Program-made: the position numbers and the translations under genes
Notes under the pieces: model-generated
Database searches by the model: none
What the model was told of the DNA's origin: nothing
Seen by the model: only the letters and a program-made list of their open reading frames with translations
Shown: positions 7,327 through 16,481 of the stretch, piece after piece
How positions within the stretch are numbered: the stretch's first letter is position 1
Layout of the letters: each line of letters begins with the position of its first letter
Assembly: GCF_016756495.1 (NCBI RefSeq)
Contig: NZ_AP023243.1
Location: 1,364,001 to 1,428,000 of the forward strand
Length of the DNA: 64,000 bases
Reading direction: 5' to 3'
DNA from: Mesorhizobium sp. 113-3-3
GTDB lineage: Bacteria; Pseudomonadota; Alphaproteobacteria; Rhizobiales; Rhizobiaceae

Positions 7327-9126
7327 ATGGCGCAATCAAGCAGCGCAGACGAGCGTCGACGCTCGCTCAAGCCGCTCAGGCGCCTGTTCCCCTACATCAC
7401 GCAATATCGCACGCTGGTCGTCGGCGCCCTCATCTCGCTGGCCATCGCGGCGGCAACGACATTGACGCTGCCGCTGGCGGTACGGCGCATGATCGACCAT
7501 GGTTTCTCGTCGTCCAGCACCACCTTCATCGCCGAATACTTCGCCGCATTGGTGGCGATGGCCGCCGTGCTGGCGGCGGCATCGGCCGGCCGCTATTATT
7601 TCGTCATCACGCTTGGCGAACGCGTCGTCGCCGATATCCGCCGCGATGTCTTTGCCCATGTGACGACGCTGTCGCCATCCTTCTTCGACACCGCCCAGTC
7701 GGGCGAGATCGTGTCGCGGCTTGCCGCTGACACCACGCAGGTCAAATCGGCGGTCGGCGCGACCGCCTCGGTGGCGCTGCGCAACGTAATCCTCGGTCTC
7801 GGCGCGGTGGGAATGATGGTCGTCACCAGCCCGAAACTGTCCGGCCTTGTCATTGCAGCCATTCCCGTCATCGTGCTGCCGCTGGTCGCGTTCGGCCGTT
7901 CGGTGCGGCGCAAGTCAAGGCAGGCGCAGGACACGCTCGCCGAGGCGACAGCCTATGCCAGCGAGCAGATCGGCGCGGTGCGCACGCTGCAGGCCTTCAC
8001 CAACGAGAAGCTGGTCACGGGGCGGTTTTCGGATGCGGTGGAGGCTGCCTTCGAGGCGGCGCGCGCCTCGATCTTCGCGCGCTCCTTCCTCACCTTCTTC
8101 GCCATCTTCACCATCTTCTCGTCGGTCGTGGCGGTGCTCTGGTTCGGCTCGCGCGATGTGCTCGATGGCACGATATCGCCGGGCACGCTCGGCCAGTTCC
8201 TGCTCTATTCGGTGTTCGCCGCAGGCGCACTCGGCGCGCTGTCGGAAGTCTGGGGCGAACTTGCGCAAGCGGCCGGCGCGGCCGAGCGGCTGACCGAGAT
8301 CCTGGCCGAGAAGCCGGCGATCCAGGCGCCGTCCGAGCCGAAGCCGCTGCCGGCGGTCGCCAAGGGCGCCATCGTCTTCGACGACGTTTCCTTCTCCTAC
8401 CCGGCGCGGCCCGACCGGGCGGCCGTCCACGGCCTGAGTTTCCAGGTCATGCCCGGCGAGACGGTGGCCATTGTCGGCCCCTCAGGCGCCGGCAAGAGCA
8501 CGGTCTTTTCGCTGATCCTGCGCTTCTACGATCCCGAAACCGGCAAGATCCTGATCGATGGCGTCGACGTGCGCGAAGCCGATCCGGTTTCGGTGCGCGA
8601 GCGCATCGCCATCGTGCCGCAGGACGTCACCATCTTCGCGGCGAGCGCGCGCGACAATATAGGCTTCGGCCGGCCGGGTGCCGGCAATGCCGAGATCGAG
8701 GCGGCAGCCAAGGATGCGCTGGCCGACGAATTCATCCTCAAGCTCGAACGCGGCTATGACAGCCAGGTCGGCGAGCGCGGCGTGACGCTGTCCGGCGGCC
8801 AGCGCCAGCGCGTGGCGATCGCCCGCGCCATCCTGCGCGACGCGCCGATCCTGCTGCTCGACGAAGCCACCTCGGCGCTCGACGCCGAAAGCGAGACGCT
8901 GGTGCAGACGGCGCTGGAGCGGCTGATGCAAGGCCGCACCACGATCGTCATCGCTCACCGGCTGGCAACGGTGCTGAAGGCCGACAGGATCCTGGTCATG
9001 GACGGCGGCCGCATCGTCGAGGAAGGCACGCATCAGAGCCTGGTGGCCAAGGGCGGCATCTATGCCAGGCTGGCCAAGCTGCAGTTCGAGACCGGCGCCA
9101 GCGCCTTCAGGGGCGCGGCGGAGTAG
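7327..9126 (+). CDS. ABC exporter, fused permease and ATPase (MsbA/multidrug type)
   Basis: A 599-residue half-transporter. Residues about 25-310 form a six-helix type-1 exporter domain, beginning YRTLVVGALISLAIAAATTL. The C-terminal ATPase has Walker A GPSGAGKST, signature LSGGQRQRVAIARA, Walker B ILLLDEATSALD and the switch histidine in IVIAHRL. It would act as a homodimer in the inner membrane. The subgroup, annotated variously as lipid A or multidrug exporter in rhizobia, does not reveal the substrate. No partner genes flank it. Confidence 0.92.
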   Translation: MAQSSSADERRRSLKPLRRLFPYITQYRTLVVGALISLAIAAATTLTLPLAVRRMIDHGFSSSSTTFIAEYFAALVAMAAVLAAASAGRYYFVITLGERVVADIRRDVFAHVTTLSPSFFDTAQSGEIVSRLAADTTQVKSAVGATASVALRNVILGLGAVGMMVVTSPKLSGLVIAAIPVIVLPLVAFGRSVRRKSRQAQDTLAEATAYASEQIGAVRTLQAFTNEKLVTGRFSDAVEAAFEAARASIFARSFLTFFAIFTIFSSVVAVLWFGSRDVLDGTISPGTLGQFLLYSVFAAGALGALSEVWGELAQAAGAAERLTEILAEKPAIQAPSEPKPLPAVAKGAIVFDDVSFSYPARPDRAAVHGLSFQVMPGETVAIVGPSGAGKSTVFSLILRFYDPETGKILIDGVDVREADPVSVRERIAIVPQDVTIFAASARDNIGFGRPGAGNAEIEAAAKDALADEFILKLERGYDSQVGERGVTLSGGQRQRVAIARAILRDAPILLLDEATSALDAESETLVQTALERLMQGRTTIVIAHRLATVLKADRILVMDGGRIVEEGTHQSLVAKGGIYARLAKLQFETGASAFRGAAE

Positions 9127-9155
9127 GCAGGCCTTGTCGGTCTTGCCCCGAAGCC

Positions 9156-10643
9156 TCACGCGGTTCCATACCGTTTGCGCAGGTGATCGGTGAAATACAC
9201 GGCGTTGAGCCTTTCGCCGGTGGCGCGTTCGAGCAGCTCCGGGGTCGACCAGCGCGAGCCCTGCGACCATATCTTCTTGCGGCGCCAGTCATTGATGGCG
9301 GTGAAATTGCCTTTCGCCAGGTCGTCATCGGCGGATGGATGATCGCGCGTCAGCGCGGCCCATTGCTGCGCCGCCATCATCGCGCCCAGCGTGTAGGACG
9401 GGAAGTAGCCGAAGGCGGCGCCCGGCCAGTGCACGTCCTGCATTGGTCCGTCGGCCGGATTGTCCGCCGTGGAGAGGCCGAGATAATCGCGCATCTTGGC
9501 GTCCCAGGCCTCGGGCAAATCGGCAACCTCCAGCCTGCCCGAGACCAGCTCCTGCTCCAGCTCGTAGCGCAGGATGACATGCAGGGGATAGGTCACCTCG
9601 TCGGCGTCGACGCGGATCAGGCCGCGCTCGACACGATGCACATGCGGCAGGAGATCGTCGAGCGACCAGGCCTCGCCGAGATGTTTTTCGACCACCGGCA
9701 GCGCCCAGCGCCAGAAGGCGGGATTGCGGCCGATCTGCTTTTCGACGAACAGGCTCTGGCTTTCATGCACGGCCATGCCGCGCGCCTTGCCGAGCGGCCA
9801 GTGCGACCAGGCCTTCGGCAGGTTCTGTTCATAGAGCGCGTGCCCGGTCTCGTGCAGCACGCCCATCAGCGCCGACAGGAAATCCGATGTCTTGTAACGG
9901 GTGGTGATGCGCACGTCGCTGGGCACGCCGCCGCAGAAGGGATGGTGCGACACCGACAGCGAGCCGTGCGTCAGGTCGAAACCAACCGCCGCCATCATGG
10001 CAAGGCCGAGTTCGCGCTGCTTGTCGATCGCGTAGGTGCCTGAGAGCGGCTTCAGCGGATGCTTGCGCAGCCTCGCTTCCTGGATCGCCAGCGCTTCCGG
10101 CACGAAGCCTTTGAGGAAGGCTTTCAAATCGGCGAAGACGGGGGTGATGTCGGCGGTGCGGTTGCCGGGGTCGAATTGCTCCATCAGCGCGTCATAGGGG
10201 GCGAGGCCGAGCACGTCGGAGCGCAGGGCCGCCTCTTCGCGCACCAGCGCCACCACGCCCTCGAGCGCCGGCTGGAAAGCCGCCCAATCGTTCTTGGCAC
10301 GCAGATCGCGCCACAGCTGCTCGCAACGCATGCGCGCCGTCGTCTGGCGTTCGACGAATTCCACCGGCAGGCAGGTCAGGTTGGTGTATTGCCGCCGCAG
10401 CTCGGCGAGCGCCGCGCGCTGGTCGTCGTCGAGCGCCTCGCCTTCAGCGGCGGCGATCCAGTCGGCGATTTCCGGTGCGGTCGCCCTGCTGTGATACATG
10501 CCGGCCAGTGCCGCCATCGCCTCGGCACGCTTTTCGCCGCCGCCGACGGCCATGTGGGTGGCTTCGTCGGCGCCGAGGATGGCCAGCGCATGCTCAAGCG
10601 CTTCGAGCTTGTGGCCGAGGTCGTCGAGTTTCTGAAAGGACAT
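9156..10643 (-). CDS. M32-family carboxypeptidase (Taq-type)
   Basis: A 495-residue zinc metallocarboxypeptidase. The motif GVLHETGHALYEQ carries HExxH, and DEVTYPLHVILRYELEQELV and WPGAAFGYFPSYTLGAMMAAQ are characteristic of M32. The enzyme removes C-terminal residues from peptides in the cytoplasm. I chose the ATG at 10643, preceded by AAAGGA, rather than an upstream in-frame start (10700) that would cover a promoter palindrome. Monocistronic, convergent with the ABC exporter gene. Confidence 0.94.
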   Translation of the reverse strand: MSFQKLDDLGHKLEALEHALAILGADEATHMAVGGGEKRAEAMAALAGMYHSRATAPEIADWIAAAEGEALDDDQRAALAELRRQYTNLTCLPVEFVERQTTARMRCEQLWRDLRAKNDWAAFQPALEGVVALVREEAALRSDVLGLAPYDALMEQFDPGNRTADITPVFADLKAFLKGFVPEALAIQEARLRKHPLKPLSGTYAIDKQRELGLAMMAAVGFDLTHGSLSVSHHPFCGGVPSDVRITTRYKTSDFLSALMGVLHETGHALYEQNLPKAWSHWPLGKARGMAVHESQSLFVEKQIGRNPAFWRWALPVVEKHLGEAWSLDDLLPHVHRVERGLIRVDADEVTYPLHVILRYELEQELVSGRLEVADLPEAWDAKMRDYLGLSTADNPADGPMQDVHWPGAAFGYFPSYTLGAMMAAQQWAALTRDHPSADDDLAKGNFTAINDWRRKKIWSQGSRWSTPELLERATGERLNAVYFTDHLRKRYGTA

Positions 10644-10679
10644 GGCGGCTTCCGTGATTGAGGACGGCGCGAAAAGACA

Positions 10680-10697
10680 CCAACGCAAAAGCGTTGG
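10680..10697. promoter_or_regulatory. Perfect palindrome upstream of the M32 carboxypeptidase
   Basis: CCAACGC-AAAA-GCGTTGG, 37 bases before the carboxypeptidase start. It could be an operator or an untranslated-leader hairpin. Confidence 0.4.
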
Positions 10698-10705
10698 CAA
10701 CCCTC

Positions 10706-10808
10706 AGAGCAGTTCACCGTTTCACGGAAACGGCAACCTGCTCTGACTCTTTGTTTTGACGCAAATTCCCAAGGGAAAACCGCTTCACACTTTTCCTGGA
10801 ATTGCTCT
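10706..10808. repeat. Interspersed palindromic repeat, copy 2 (longest)
   Basis: The 5' half is a hairpin: AGAGCAG (10706-10712) pairs with CTGCTCT (10738-10744), with an inner CCGTTTC/GAAACGG stem. The 3' half carries TTTGACGCAAATTCCCAAGG and ends TTTTCCTGGAATTGCTCT, matching copy 1 at 2742-2815. A related 5' half (TCACCGTTTCAC) recurs at 43178-43245. Confidence 0.8.
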
Positions 10809-10887
10809 GGATACCGCCCGGCAGATGCAGCTTGCGCAGCCGATGCCACACATGAAATGCTGCCGGCAACGCATGAAGGGGGAGCAA

Positions 10888-11241
10888 ATGATCGCCAATA
10901 TCCTGGTCGCACTGGTGGCCTTGATCCATGTCTACATCGTCTATCTCGAGATGGTGCTGTGGGACACGCCACGCGGGCACAAGACATTCCGCCTGACGCC
11001 TGAATTCGCCAACGCCTCGAAGGTGCTCGCCGCCAATCAGGGCCTCTACAACGGATTTCTCGCAGCCGGCCTGATCTGGGGGCTTTACCTCGGCGCCGCC
11101 GGTTTCCAGGTCAAGGTCTTCTTCCTGTTGTGCGTGGCGATTGCCGGCCTCTATGGCGCGGCAACCGTCGGTAGCAAGATCCTGTTCATCCAGACCGTGC
11201 CGGCGGTGATTGCCCTGATCGCGATCTGGCTTGGCTGGTAG
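10888..11241 (+). CDS. DUF1304 family small membrane protein
   Basis: A 117-residue protein with four membrane helices, matching the DUF1304 pattern: ALIHVYIVYLEMVLW near the start, NQGLYNGFLAAGLIWG in the middle and GLYGAATVGSKILFIQ..PAVIALI at the end. AGGGGGAG precedes the ATG at 10888, which rules out the longer reading from 10756. Function unknown for the family. Flanked by repeat copy 2 upstream and unrelated genes. Confidence 0.88.
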   Translation: MIANILVALVALIHVYIVYLEMVLWDTPRGHKTFRLTPEFANASKVLAANQGLYNGFLAAGLIWGLYLGAAGFQVKVFFLLCVAIAGLYGAATVGSKILFIQTVPAVIALIAIWLGW

Positions 11242-11350
11242 GCAAGTGGGGCTGGTAGGCAGGCCGGCTGGCGAGGAAAAAGGACGCCCGCGGGATTGGG
11301 GTCCCGAAGGCGCCAGGTGGTCCCTTCCTCTTGGACCTCGCCGGATGGCC

Positions 11351-11776
11351 TCAGCCGTTCGGATAGGTTCCGCCGTCGGCGCCGTCACCCATCAGGAAAC
11401 CGCTGCCAGTGTCGACCCGCAGCCGCTGGTCGACATTGTCGAGACGGCGCAGCAGGTCATGATATTGCGCGGCCGGTATCCTGCCGTGATCGGACGCGGC
11501 TATCTTCTCGGCCGCCTGACCGATGCGGGCGGTGCGCATCTCCAGGCGTTCCGCCACCACCGGGGTGATGCTGTTGGCCTGCCTGGCGTCGACTATGCCC
11601 TTATGGACGCCCTGAACCTGTTCGATGAGGGCCTCCACGCGCGGGCCGGTCATGTCGGTCGGATCCGTCGCGTCGAGAGCGCCCTTGTGATGGCCCGCGG
11701 CATAGGCGCCGGCGAGCGGAGCGGCGATGAGAATTGCGGCAAGCGTTGCCGTCTTGAGAGATGCTGATGTGCGCAT
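11351..11776 (-). CDS. Small exported alpha-helical protein of unknown function
   Basis: A 141-residue protein with a clear signal peptide (cleavage near AGAYAAGHH). The mature part is helical and charged: DMTGPRVEALIEQVQGVHKG and AERLEMRTARIGQAAEKIA, ending in YHDLLRRLDNVDQRLRVDT. I do not recognise the family. It is transcribed alone from a promoter region that includes an AT-rich palindrome at 11934-11948. Confidence 0.65.
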   Translation of the reverse strand: MRTSASLKTATLAAILIAAPLAGAYAAGHHKGALDATDPTDMTGPRVEALIEQVQGVHKGIVDARQANSITPVVAERLEMRTARIGQAAEKIAASDHGRIPAAQYHDLLRRLDNVDQRLRVDTGSGFLMGDGADGGTYPNG

Positions 11777-11933
11777 GGGGCGCTTCCTCCTGCTGGGAAG
11801 GGGGCGGTCGCGCCGCCTCGCCTTCCGACCGTTTGGGTCGTCCAGTTCCGTCGCGTCGCGATGGGAGGCATCGCCGGCGGTCCTCGGCCCTGAACGGCAA
11901 GCTAGGAGCGCTCCGGCGGGAAGTGTAATTAAA

Positions 11934-11948
11934 AAAAGATAATCTTTT
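11934..11948. promoter_or_regulatory. AT-rich perfect palindrome
   Basis: AAAAGAT-A-ATCTTTT stands out against GC-rich surroundings in the 248-base gap between the exported protein gene (start 11776) and the OmpA-like gene (end 12025). Likely a regulator site; nothing else is evident in this gap. Confidence 0.35.
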
Positions 11949-12024
11949 CAGGCCTTGCCGGCTCCGGCCTGCGCCCTAGAGTTGAGCCGACGAACAATTT
12001 CGCGTGAGATCGCGTGATGAGAAA

Positions 12025-13056
12025 TCAACGTTCGGTGAGCTTCAGTTCAATGCGGCGGTTCTTGTTGCGCGCTTCGTCGGTGTCGGCGGGGTCGAGCGGC
12101 TGGAACTCGCCGAAGCCGGCGGCGACAAGCCGGTTGGCCGGCACGCCGTTCTCGATCAGGAACTTGACCACCGAGGTCGAACGCGCCGTCGACAATTCCC
12201 AATTGTCGCGATAGCGGCCGGTGCCGGAGAGCGGCTTGTTGTCGGTGTGGCCGTCGACGCGCAGCACCCAGTTGATCTCGGGCGGGATTTCCTTCTGCAG
12301 CTCGATGATGGCGTCGGCGAGCTTCTTCATCTCGACCTTGCCGGCATCGTTGATCACCTCGGAGCCGGTCGGGAACAGCACTTCCGACTGGAAGACGAAG
12401 CGGTCGCCGACGATGCGGATGTTCTCGCGGTCGGCGAGGATCTCGCGCAGACGTCCGAAGAAGTCGGAGCGGTAGCGGTTCAGTTCCTGCACGCGCTGCG
12501 CCAGGGCGACGTTCAGCCGCCGGCCGAGATCGGCGATCTTGGTGTTGGAATCGCGGTCGCGGGCCTCGGACACATTGAGTGCGTCTTCAAGGGCGCCGAT
12601 CTGCTTGCGCAGCGCGGCGATCTGCTGGTTGAGGATCTCGACCTGGCTCAGCGCCTGCTGGCTGATCTGGCGCTGGCTGTCGAGTTCGCCCGAAAGTGCC
12701 GCGGCGCGCTGGTTGGCCTGGTCGCCGGCGCCGGCGCCTTGCGCCAGCAACTGTTCGAGCCGGCTCTTCTCTGCCTCGGCGGCCGACAGCGACGCCTGCA
12801 GATTGGCGAGCGAATCGTCCTTGTCCTGCGCCGTCGAGCGCTCCAGCGCCAGCAACTGGGTCAGTTCGTTGATCTGCGAGTTGAGACGGGCGAGCACCGT
12901 ATCCTTGCCGGAAATCTCGCGGCCGAGCAGAAACTGCGCCAGCACGAAGACGGTGAGCAGGAACATGATGGCGAGCAGCAGTGTCGACAGCGCGTCGACA
13001 AAGCCCGGCCAGTAGTCGATGCGGCGATCGGTACGCCGGCCCCTGGCGAGCGCCAT
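12025..13056 (-). CDS. OmpA/MotB-type peptidoglycan-binding stator-like protein
   Basis: A 343-residue protein. One N-terminal membrane helix (residues about 20-45) begins YWPGFVDALSTLL; Asp21 sits where MotB/TolR/ExbD carry the proton-carrying aspartate. Residues about 50-185 are a long coiled coil. The C terminus is an OmpA-like domain (VLRVDGHTDNKPLSGTGRYR and GFGEFQPLDP, with NRRIELKL). It follows the MotA/TolQ-like gene by one base, so the two form an ion-driven motor-like complex spanning inner membrane and peptidoglycan. It is neither the flagellar MotB nor TolR, which is at 34657. Confidence 0.87.
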   Translation of the reverse strand: MALARGRRTDRRIDYWPGFVDALSTLLLAIMFLLTVFVLAQFLLGREISGKDTVLARLNSQINELTQLLALERSTAQDKDDSLANLQASLSAAEAEKSRLEQLLAQGAGAGDQANQRAAALSGELDSQRQISQQALSQVEILNQQIAALRKQIGALEDALNVSEARDRDSNTKIADLGRRLNVALAQRVQELNRYRSDFFGRLREILADRENIRIVGDRFVFQSEVLFPTGSEVINDAGKVEMKKLADAIIELQKEIPPEINWVLRVDGHTDNKPLSGTGRYRDNWELSTARSTSVVKFLIENGVPANRLVAAGFGEFQPLDPADTDEARNKNRRIELKLTER

Positions 13057-13057
13057 G

Positions 13058-14083
13058 TCAGTGCACCCCAGGCTTCTTCAGCGCGTCGGCGATCTTTTCC
13101 AGCGTGTTGCGCATCGCCTTCTGCTCATCGGACTGAGCCTCGACCCAGTCGCGCATGATCTGCTGCTCGGAGCGCATGTTCTTGACCAGGCCGGAAATGC
13201 CGTCGGCGAGATTGGCCATGGCGGTGGCGACGCGCGGGTTCGAGCCGCCGCCATTCTCCTGCATGCTGCGCAGCCGCTCCGACAACAGACGGATTTCGTC
13301 GGATGGTTCGCTCTTGGCCGAATCGGAGACGACAATATCGGAAGAGAGATCGGTGACCGAAGACAGCCAGTTCTCAAGCTCGGTGTAGAAGCGCGTCTGC
13401 GCGCGGCCCGCCTGCAGGTCGAGAAAGCCGAGCACGAGCGAGCCGGACAGGCCGAACAGCGAGGACGAGAAGGCGGTACCCATGCCGGCCAGCGGCGCCG
13501 ACAGGCCCTGTTTCAGGGAATCGAGCACCGCCGCGGCGTCACCCGTGCCGGGGTCGAGCGATTCGATGGTCTCGCGGATCGAGCCGATCGTGTTCAACAG
13601 GCCCCAGAAGGTGCCGAGCAGGCCGAGAAACACCAGGAGGCCGACCAGGTAGCGCGAGGTATCGCGGCTCTCGTCGAGGCGCGTGGCGATGGAATCGAGC
13701 ATGGTGCGCATCGACGAGGTCGAGAAGGCCATGGTCGAGGAGCGGCCGATCATGGCTTTCATCGGCGCCAGCAGCACCGGTTCGGTGGTCTCGGAGCCGG
13801 CGCGGAAGGAATTGAGCCAGCGCACCTCGCGAAACAGCCGCCCGACCTGGGCGAAGGCAAGCAGGATGCCGACCGCGAGCACGCCGATGATCAGGCCGTT
13901 GAGCCCGGGATTGGTGACGAAAGCCGTCGAGATCTGTCGGGTCAGGATGGCGGCGATGAAGGCGACAATGGCGAGGAAGATGACCATGGTCAGCAGGAAC
14001 ACCTGCGGACTCGACAGCTTGTGCGGATCGTAGATCAGTACGTCGGAGCGCCTGCCCATGCCGAAGGATCTGAGAAAAGCCAT
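13058..14083 (-). CDS. MotA/TolQ/ExbB-family proton channel subunit
   Basis: A 341-residue protein with membrane helices near residues 28-50, 60-80, 145-170 and 190-215. The segment VGLLVFLGLLGTFWGLLNTIGSI followed by GLSAPLAGMGTAFSSSLFGLSGSLVLGF is the conserved pore pair of the MotA/TolQ/ExbB family. A helical cytoplasmic tail of about 120 residues ends the protein. The ATG at 14083 gives the family start; upstream sequence in this frame belongs to the next gene. Its partner is the OmpA/MotB-like gene directly downstream. Confidence 0.87.
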   Translation of the reverse strand: MAFLRSFGMGRRSDVLIYDPHKLSSPQVFLLTMVIFLAIVAFIAAILTRQISTAFVTNPGLNGLIIGVLAVGILLAFAQVGRLFREVRWLNSFRAGSETTEPVLLAPMKAMIGRSSTMAFSTSSMRTMLDSIATRLDESRDTSRYLVGLLVFLGLLGTFWGLLNTIGSIRETIESLDPGTGDAAAVLDSLKQGLSAPLAGMGTAFSSSLFGLSGSLVLGFLDLQAGRAQTRFYTELENWLSSVTDLSSDIVVSDSAKSEPSDEIRLLSERLRSMQENGGGSNPRVATAMANLADGISGLVKNMRSEQQIMRDWVEAQSDEQKAMRNTLEKIADALKKPGVH

Positions 14084-14187
14084 CCGTGCCCCGTTTTCGC
14101 TGCCGCTGCCGCCGATCACGTCGTTCGCGACTCTAAACGGAATTGTGACCAAATTGAATGGCGCTTGGCAATATTGCCGCAGGCGGA

Positions 14188-14874
14188 TCAGAAACGGTTT
14201 ATCACCAGGCAATCGACCATGGCCGCCAGATGCAGGCCCGCGCCGGTGACGACGAAGCCGTGCCAGAGTGCGTTGTGGAAGCGCAGACCCTTCCAGGCGA
14301 AGAAGATGACGCCGCAGGAATAGACGACGCCCCCGGCGACGATGAGGACGATCGACGTCGTCGGCAGCGTCTCGACGAGCGGCTTGACCAGGACGATGCC
14401 GCTCCAGCCGATGGCGAGATAGAAGACGATCGCCAGCCGGTCGAAACGGCCAGGAAAGAACACCTTGATGGCGATGCCCGCCGCTGCCGCGATCCAGACC
14501 AGCACGATCATCCAGCGGGCCAGCGGCGAAGCGTCGAGCTGGGCCAGAAAAGGCGTGTAGGTGGCGGCGATCAGAAGATAGATCGCGGCGTGATCGAAGC
14601 GCCGCAGAACCCATTTGGCCGGGGACGACACCGGCCACAGATTGTAGGCGAGCGACACCGACAGCACGGTGAGCAGCGAGACGACGTAGAAGGCGGCGGC
14701 GATGTACTCGCCGGGGCCGACACGGAACGCCGCCAGCGCCAGCAGCGTCGAGCCGGCCGCGATCGCCAGTACGATGCCGACAGCATGGACAATGCCGTCG
14801 GCGATCATCTCCGCGCGGGAGTAGTGCCAGCGCCCAACAAAGGGGATTTCGAGTTGCGGCGGGATATTGGTCAT
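14188..14874 (-). CDS. Hemolysin III family (PAQR-like) membrane protein
   Basis: A 228-residue protein with seven membrane helices. The family residues are present: DGIVHAVGIVLAIAAG near the start, then RRFDHAAIYLLIAATYTPF and the C-terminal FHNALWHGFVVTGAGLHLAAM, which supplies the conserved histidines of a metal-dependent hydrolase-like site. Family members are the bacterial relatives of adiponectin receptors (YqfA). The ATG at 14874 is the best start. Physiological role in rhizobia is unknown. Confidence 0.9.
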   Translation of the reverse strand: MTNIPPQLEIPFVGRWHYSRAEMIADGIVHAVGIVLAIAAGSTLLALAAFRVGPGEYIAAAFYVVSLLTVLSVSLAYNLWPVSSPAKWVLRRFDHAAIYLLIAATYTPFLAQLDASPLARWMIVLVWIAAAAGIAIKVFFPGRFDRLAIVFYLAIGWSGIVLVKPLVETLPTTSIVLIVAGGVVYSCGVIFFAWKGLRFHNALWHGFVVTGAGLHLAAMVDCLVINRF

Positions 14875-14974
14875 CTGCGGTCCTGCGTCACCCCATATCT
14901 GGGCAACCACCGGACAGTATTTCAAGCTTGCGTTGCGGTTTTGCGACTGCGGCGCATCGGCGCGCCGCGCCGTG

Positions 14975-15775
14975 TCAGCGCGGTGCAAACGGCGTTTTCA
15001 CCGTCTTCAGCAAAGCGCGCTGGATGACCTCGTTGCCGGCGACGACCGAGCCATTGTCCAGCATGTCCTGCCCGCCATCCATGTCGGAGACGAAACCGCC
15101 GGCTTCGCGGATCAGGAGCAGACCCGCGGCGATATCCCAGGCCGACAGGCCGGTTTCCCAGAAACCGTCCATGCGGCCGGCGGCGACATAGGCGAGATCC
15201 AGCGCGGCGGAACCAAGACGGCGCACGCCCGAGACCTCGGCCATGACGTTACGCAGTTCGACGAGGAAATTGCCGTGGTGGCCGCGTCCCAGATGCGGCA
15301 TGCCGCAGCCGATCACCGTGTCGACCAGCTTGATGCGGCCGGCGACGCGCAGCCGGCGGTCGTTCATGAAAGCGCCGCCACCGCGCTCGGTCGTGTAGAG
15401 CTCGTCCATGGCCGGGTTGTAGATGACGCCGGCGACGATCTGGCCCTGGCGCTCCAGCGCGATCGAGACAGCGAAAAGCGGAATGCCGTGCAGGAAATTG
15501 GTGGTGCCGTCGAGCGGATCGACGATCCAGCGGTGCTGGCTGTCTTCGCCTTCCACCACGCCGCGCTCTTCCATCAGGAAACCGTAGCCCGGGCGCGCCT
15601 TCGACAATTCGGCAAAGATGATGTCCTCGGCCTTGCGGTCGGCCTGGCTGACATAGTCGCCGGGCCCCTTCAACGAGACCTGCAGGTTCTGAACCTCACC
15701 GAAGTCGCGCGACAGCGAGCGGCCGGCCTTCATTGCGGCCTGGACCATGACGTTGAGAAGGGCTGAGCGTGCCAT
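14975..15775 (-). CDS. Inositol monophosphatase family protein (SuhB-like)
   Basis: A 266-residue Mg-dependent phosphatase. The metal site WIVDPLDGTTNFLHGIP, the upstream GYGFLMEERGVVEG (metal-binding Glu) and the C-terminal WDIAAGLLLIREAGG (metal-binding Asp) are all intact. In rhizobia this branch hydrolyses inositol-1-phosphate and in enterics it also assists rRNA transcription. It lies 24 bases upstream of nothing but is itself downstream of efp in the same direction, a conserved rhizobial pair (efp, then the phosphatase gene). Confidence 0.92.
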   Translation of the reverse strand: MARSALLNVMVQAAMKAGRSLSRDFGEVQNLQVSLKGPGDYVSQADRKAEDIIFAELSKARPGYGFLMEERGVVEGEDSQHRWIVDPLDGTTNFLHGIPLFAVSIALERQGQIVAGVIYNPAMDELYTTERGGGAFMNDRRLRVAGRIKLVDTVIGCGMPHLGRGHHGNFLVELRNVMAEVSGVRRLGSAALDLAYVAAGRMDGFWETGLSAWDIAAGLLLIREAGGFVSDMDGGQDMLDNGSVVAGNEVIQRALLKTVKTPFAPR

Positions 15776-15799
15776 AGTGTGTCTTCCTGCTGCTACGCG

Positions 15800-16366
15800 T
15801 CAGTCGGCGCGGCGCACGTAAGTGATTTCGTTGGTGTCGACGATGATGCGTTCGCCGGCGCCGATGAAGGGCGGCACCAGCACGCGAATGCCGTTCTCCA
15901 GCACCGCCGGCTTGTAGGAGGATGCCGCCGTCTGGCCCTTCACCACCGGGTCGGCCTCGGTGATGGTCAGGGTGACGTAATCAGGCAGCGAGATGCCGAT
16001 CGGCCTCTCCTCGTAGAGCTGGACCGTCACCATCATGCCGTCCTGGAGGAACGCTGCGCGGTCGCCGACGAACTCCTTGTTCAGTTCGAGCTGTTCGTAG
16101 CTCTGGGTGTCCATGAACACCAGCGCGTCGTCCTGCTCGTAGAGGAAGGAAAAATCCTTCAGGTCAAGGCGGATCTGTTCGACCGTCTCGGCCGAGCGGA
16201 ACCGCTCGTTGAGCTTGGTGCCGTTGATCAGGTTCTTCAGTTCGACCTGGTTGTAGGCGCCGCCCTTGCCGGGCTTGACGGTGTTGGTCCTGACCGCCAC
16301 CCACAGGCCGCCATCATGTTCGATGACGTAGCCGGGACGGATTTCGTTGCCATTGATCTTGGCCAT
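15800..16366 (-). CDS. efp: Translation elongation factor P
   Basis: A 188-residue EF-P of full length with three beta-barrel domains. The tip loop KPGKGGA places Lys34 where EF-P is lysylated (beta-lysyl) in species with EpmA; the signature [21 protein letters not shown] and the C-terminal [20 protein letters not shown] are intact. EF-P rescues ribosomes stalled at polyproline stretches, which fits the very proline-rich TolA and the 571-residue protein in this window. The ATG at 16366 is the standard start ([12 protein letters not shown]). Confidence 0.96.
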   Translation of the reverse strand: MAKINGNEIRPGYVIEHDGGLWVAVRTNTVKPGKGGAYNQVELKNLINGTKLNERFRSAETVEQIRLDLKDFSFLYEQDDALVFMDTQSYEQLELNKEFVGDRAAFLQDGMMVTVQLYEERPIGISLPDYVTLTITEADPVVKGQTAASSYKPAVLENGIRVLVPPFIGAGERIIVDTNEITYVRRAD

Positions 16367-16481
16367 GATGATGGGATCCGGAATGAGATTTTCGCCGGGA
16401 CAAGCGATTTCGGGCTCCCAAGACCACAAATCGCCCGGAGAGGCAAGGGACGCCGGATCGGCCCCGGCCGGTCAGCCGGCA

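Noticed and set aside
12004..13158. A 384-residue plus-strand frame over the OmpA/MotB-like gene
   Set aside because: Antisense to a gene with clear domains; its translation has no recognisable pattern.
12025..14083. Zorya phage-defence system (ZorAB)
   Set aside because: Architecture is similar, but no ZorC, ZorD or ZorE gene and no defence island is nearby, and the channel protein lacks the long tail typical of ZorA.
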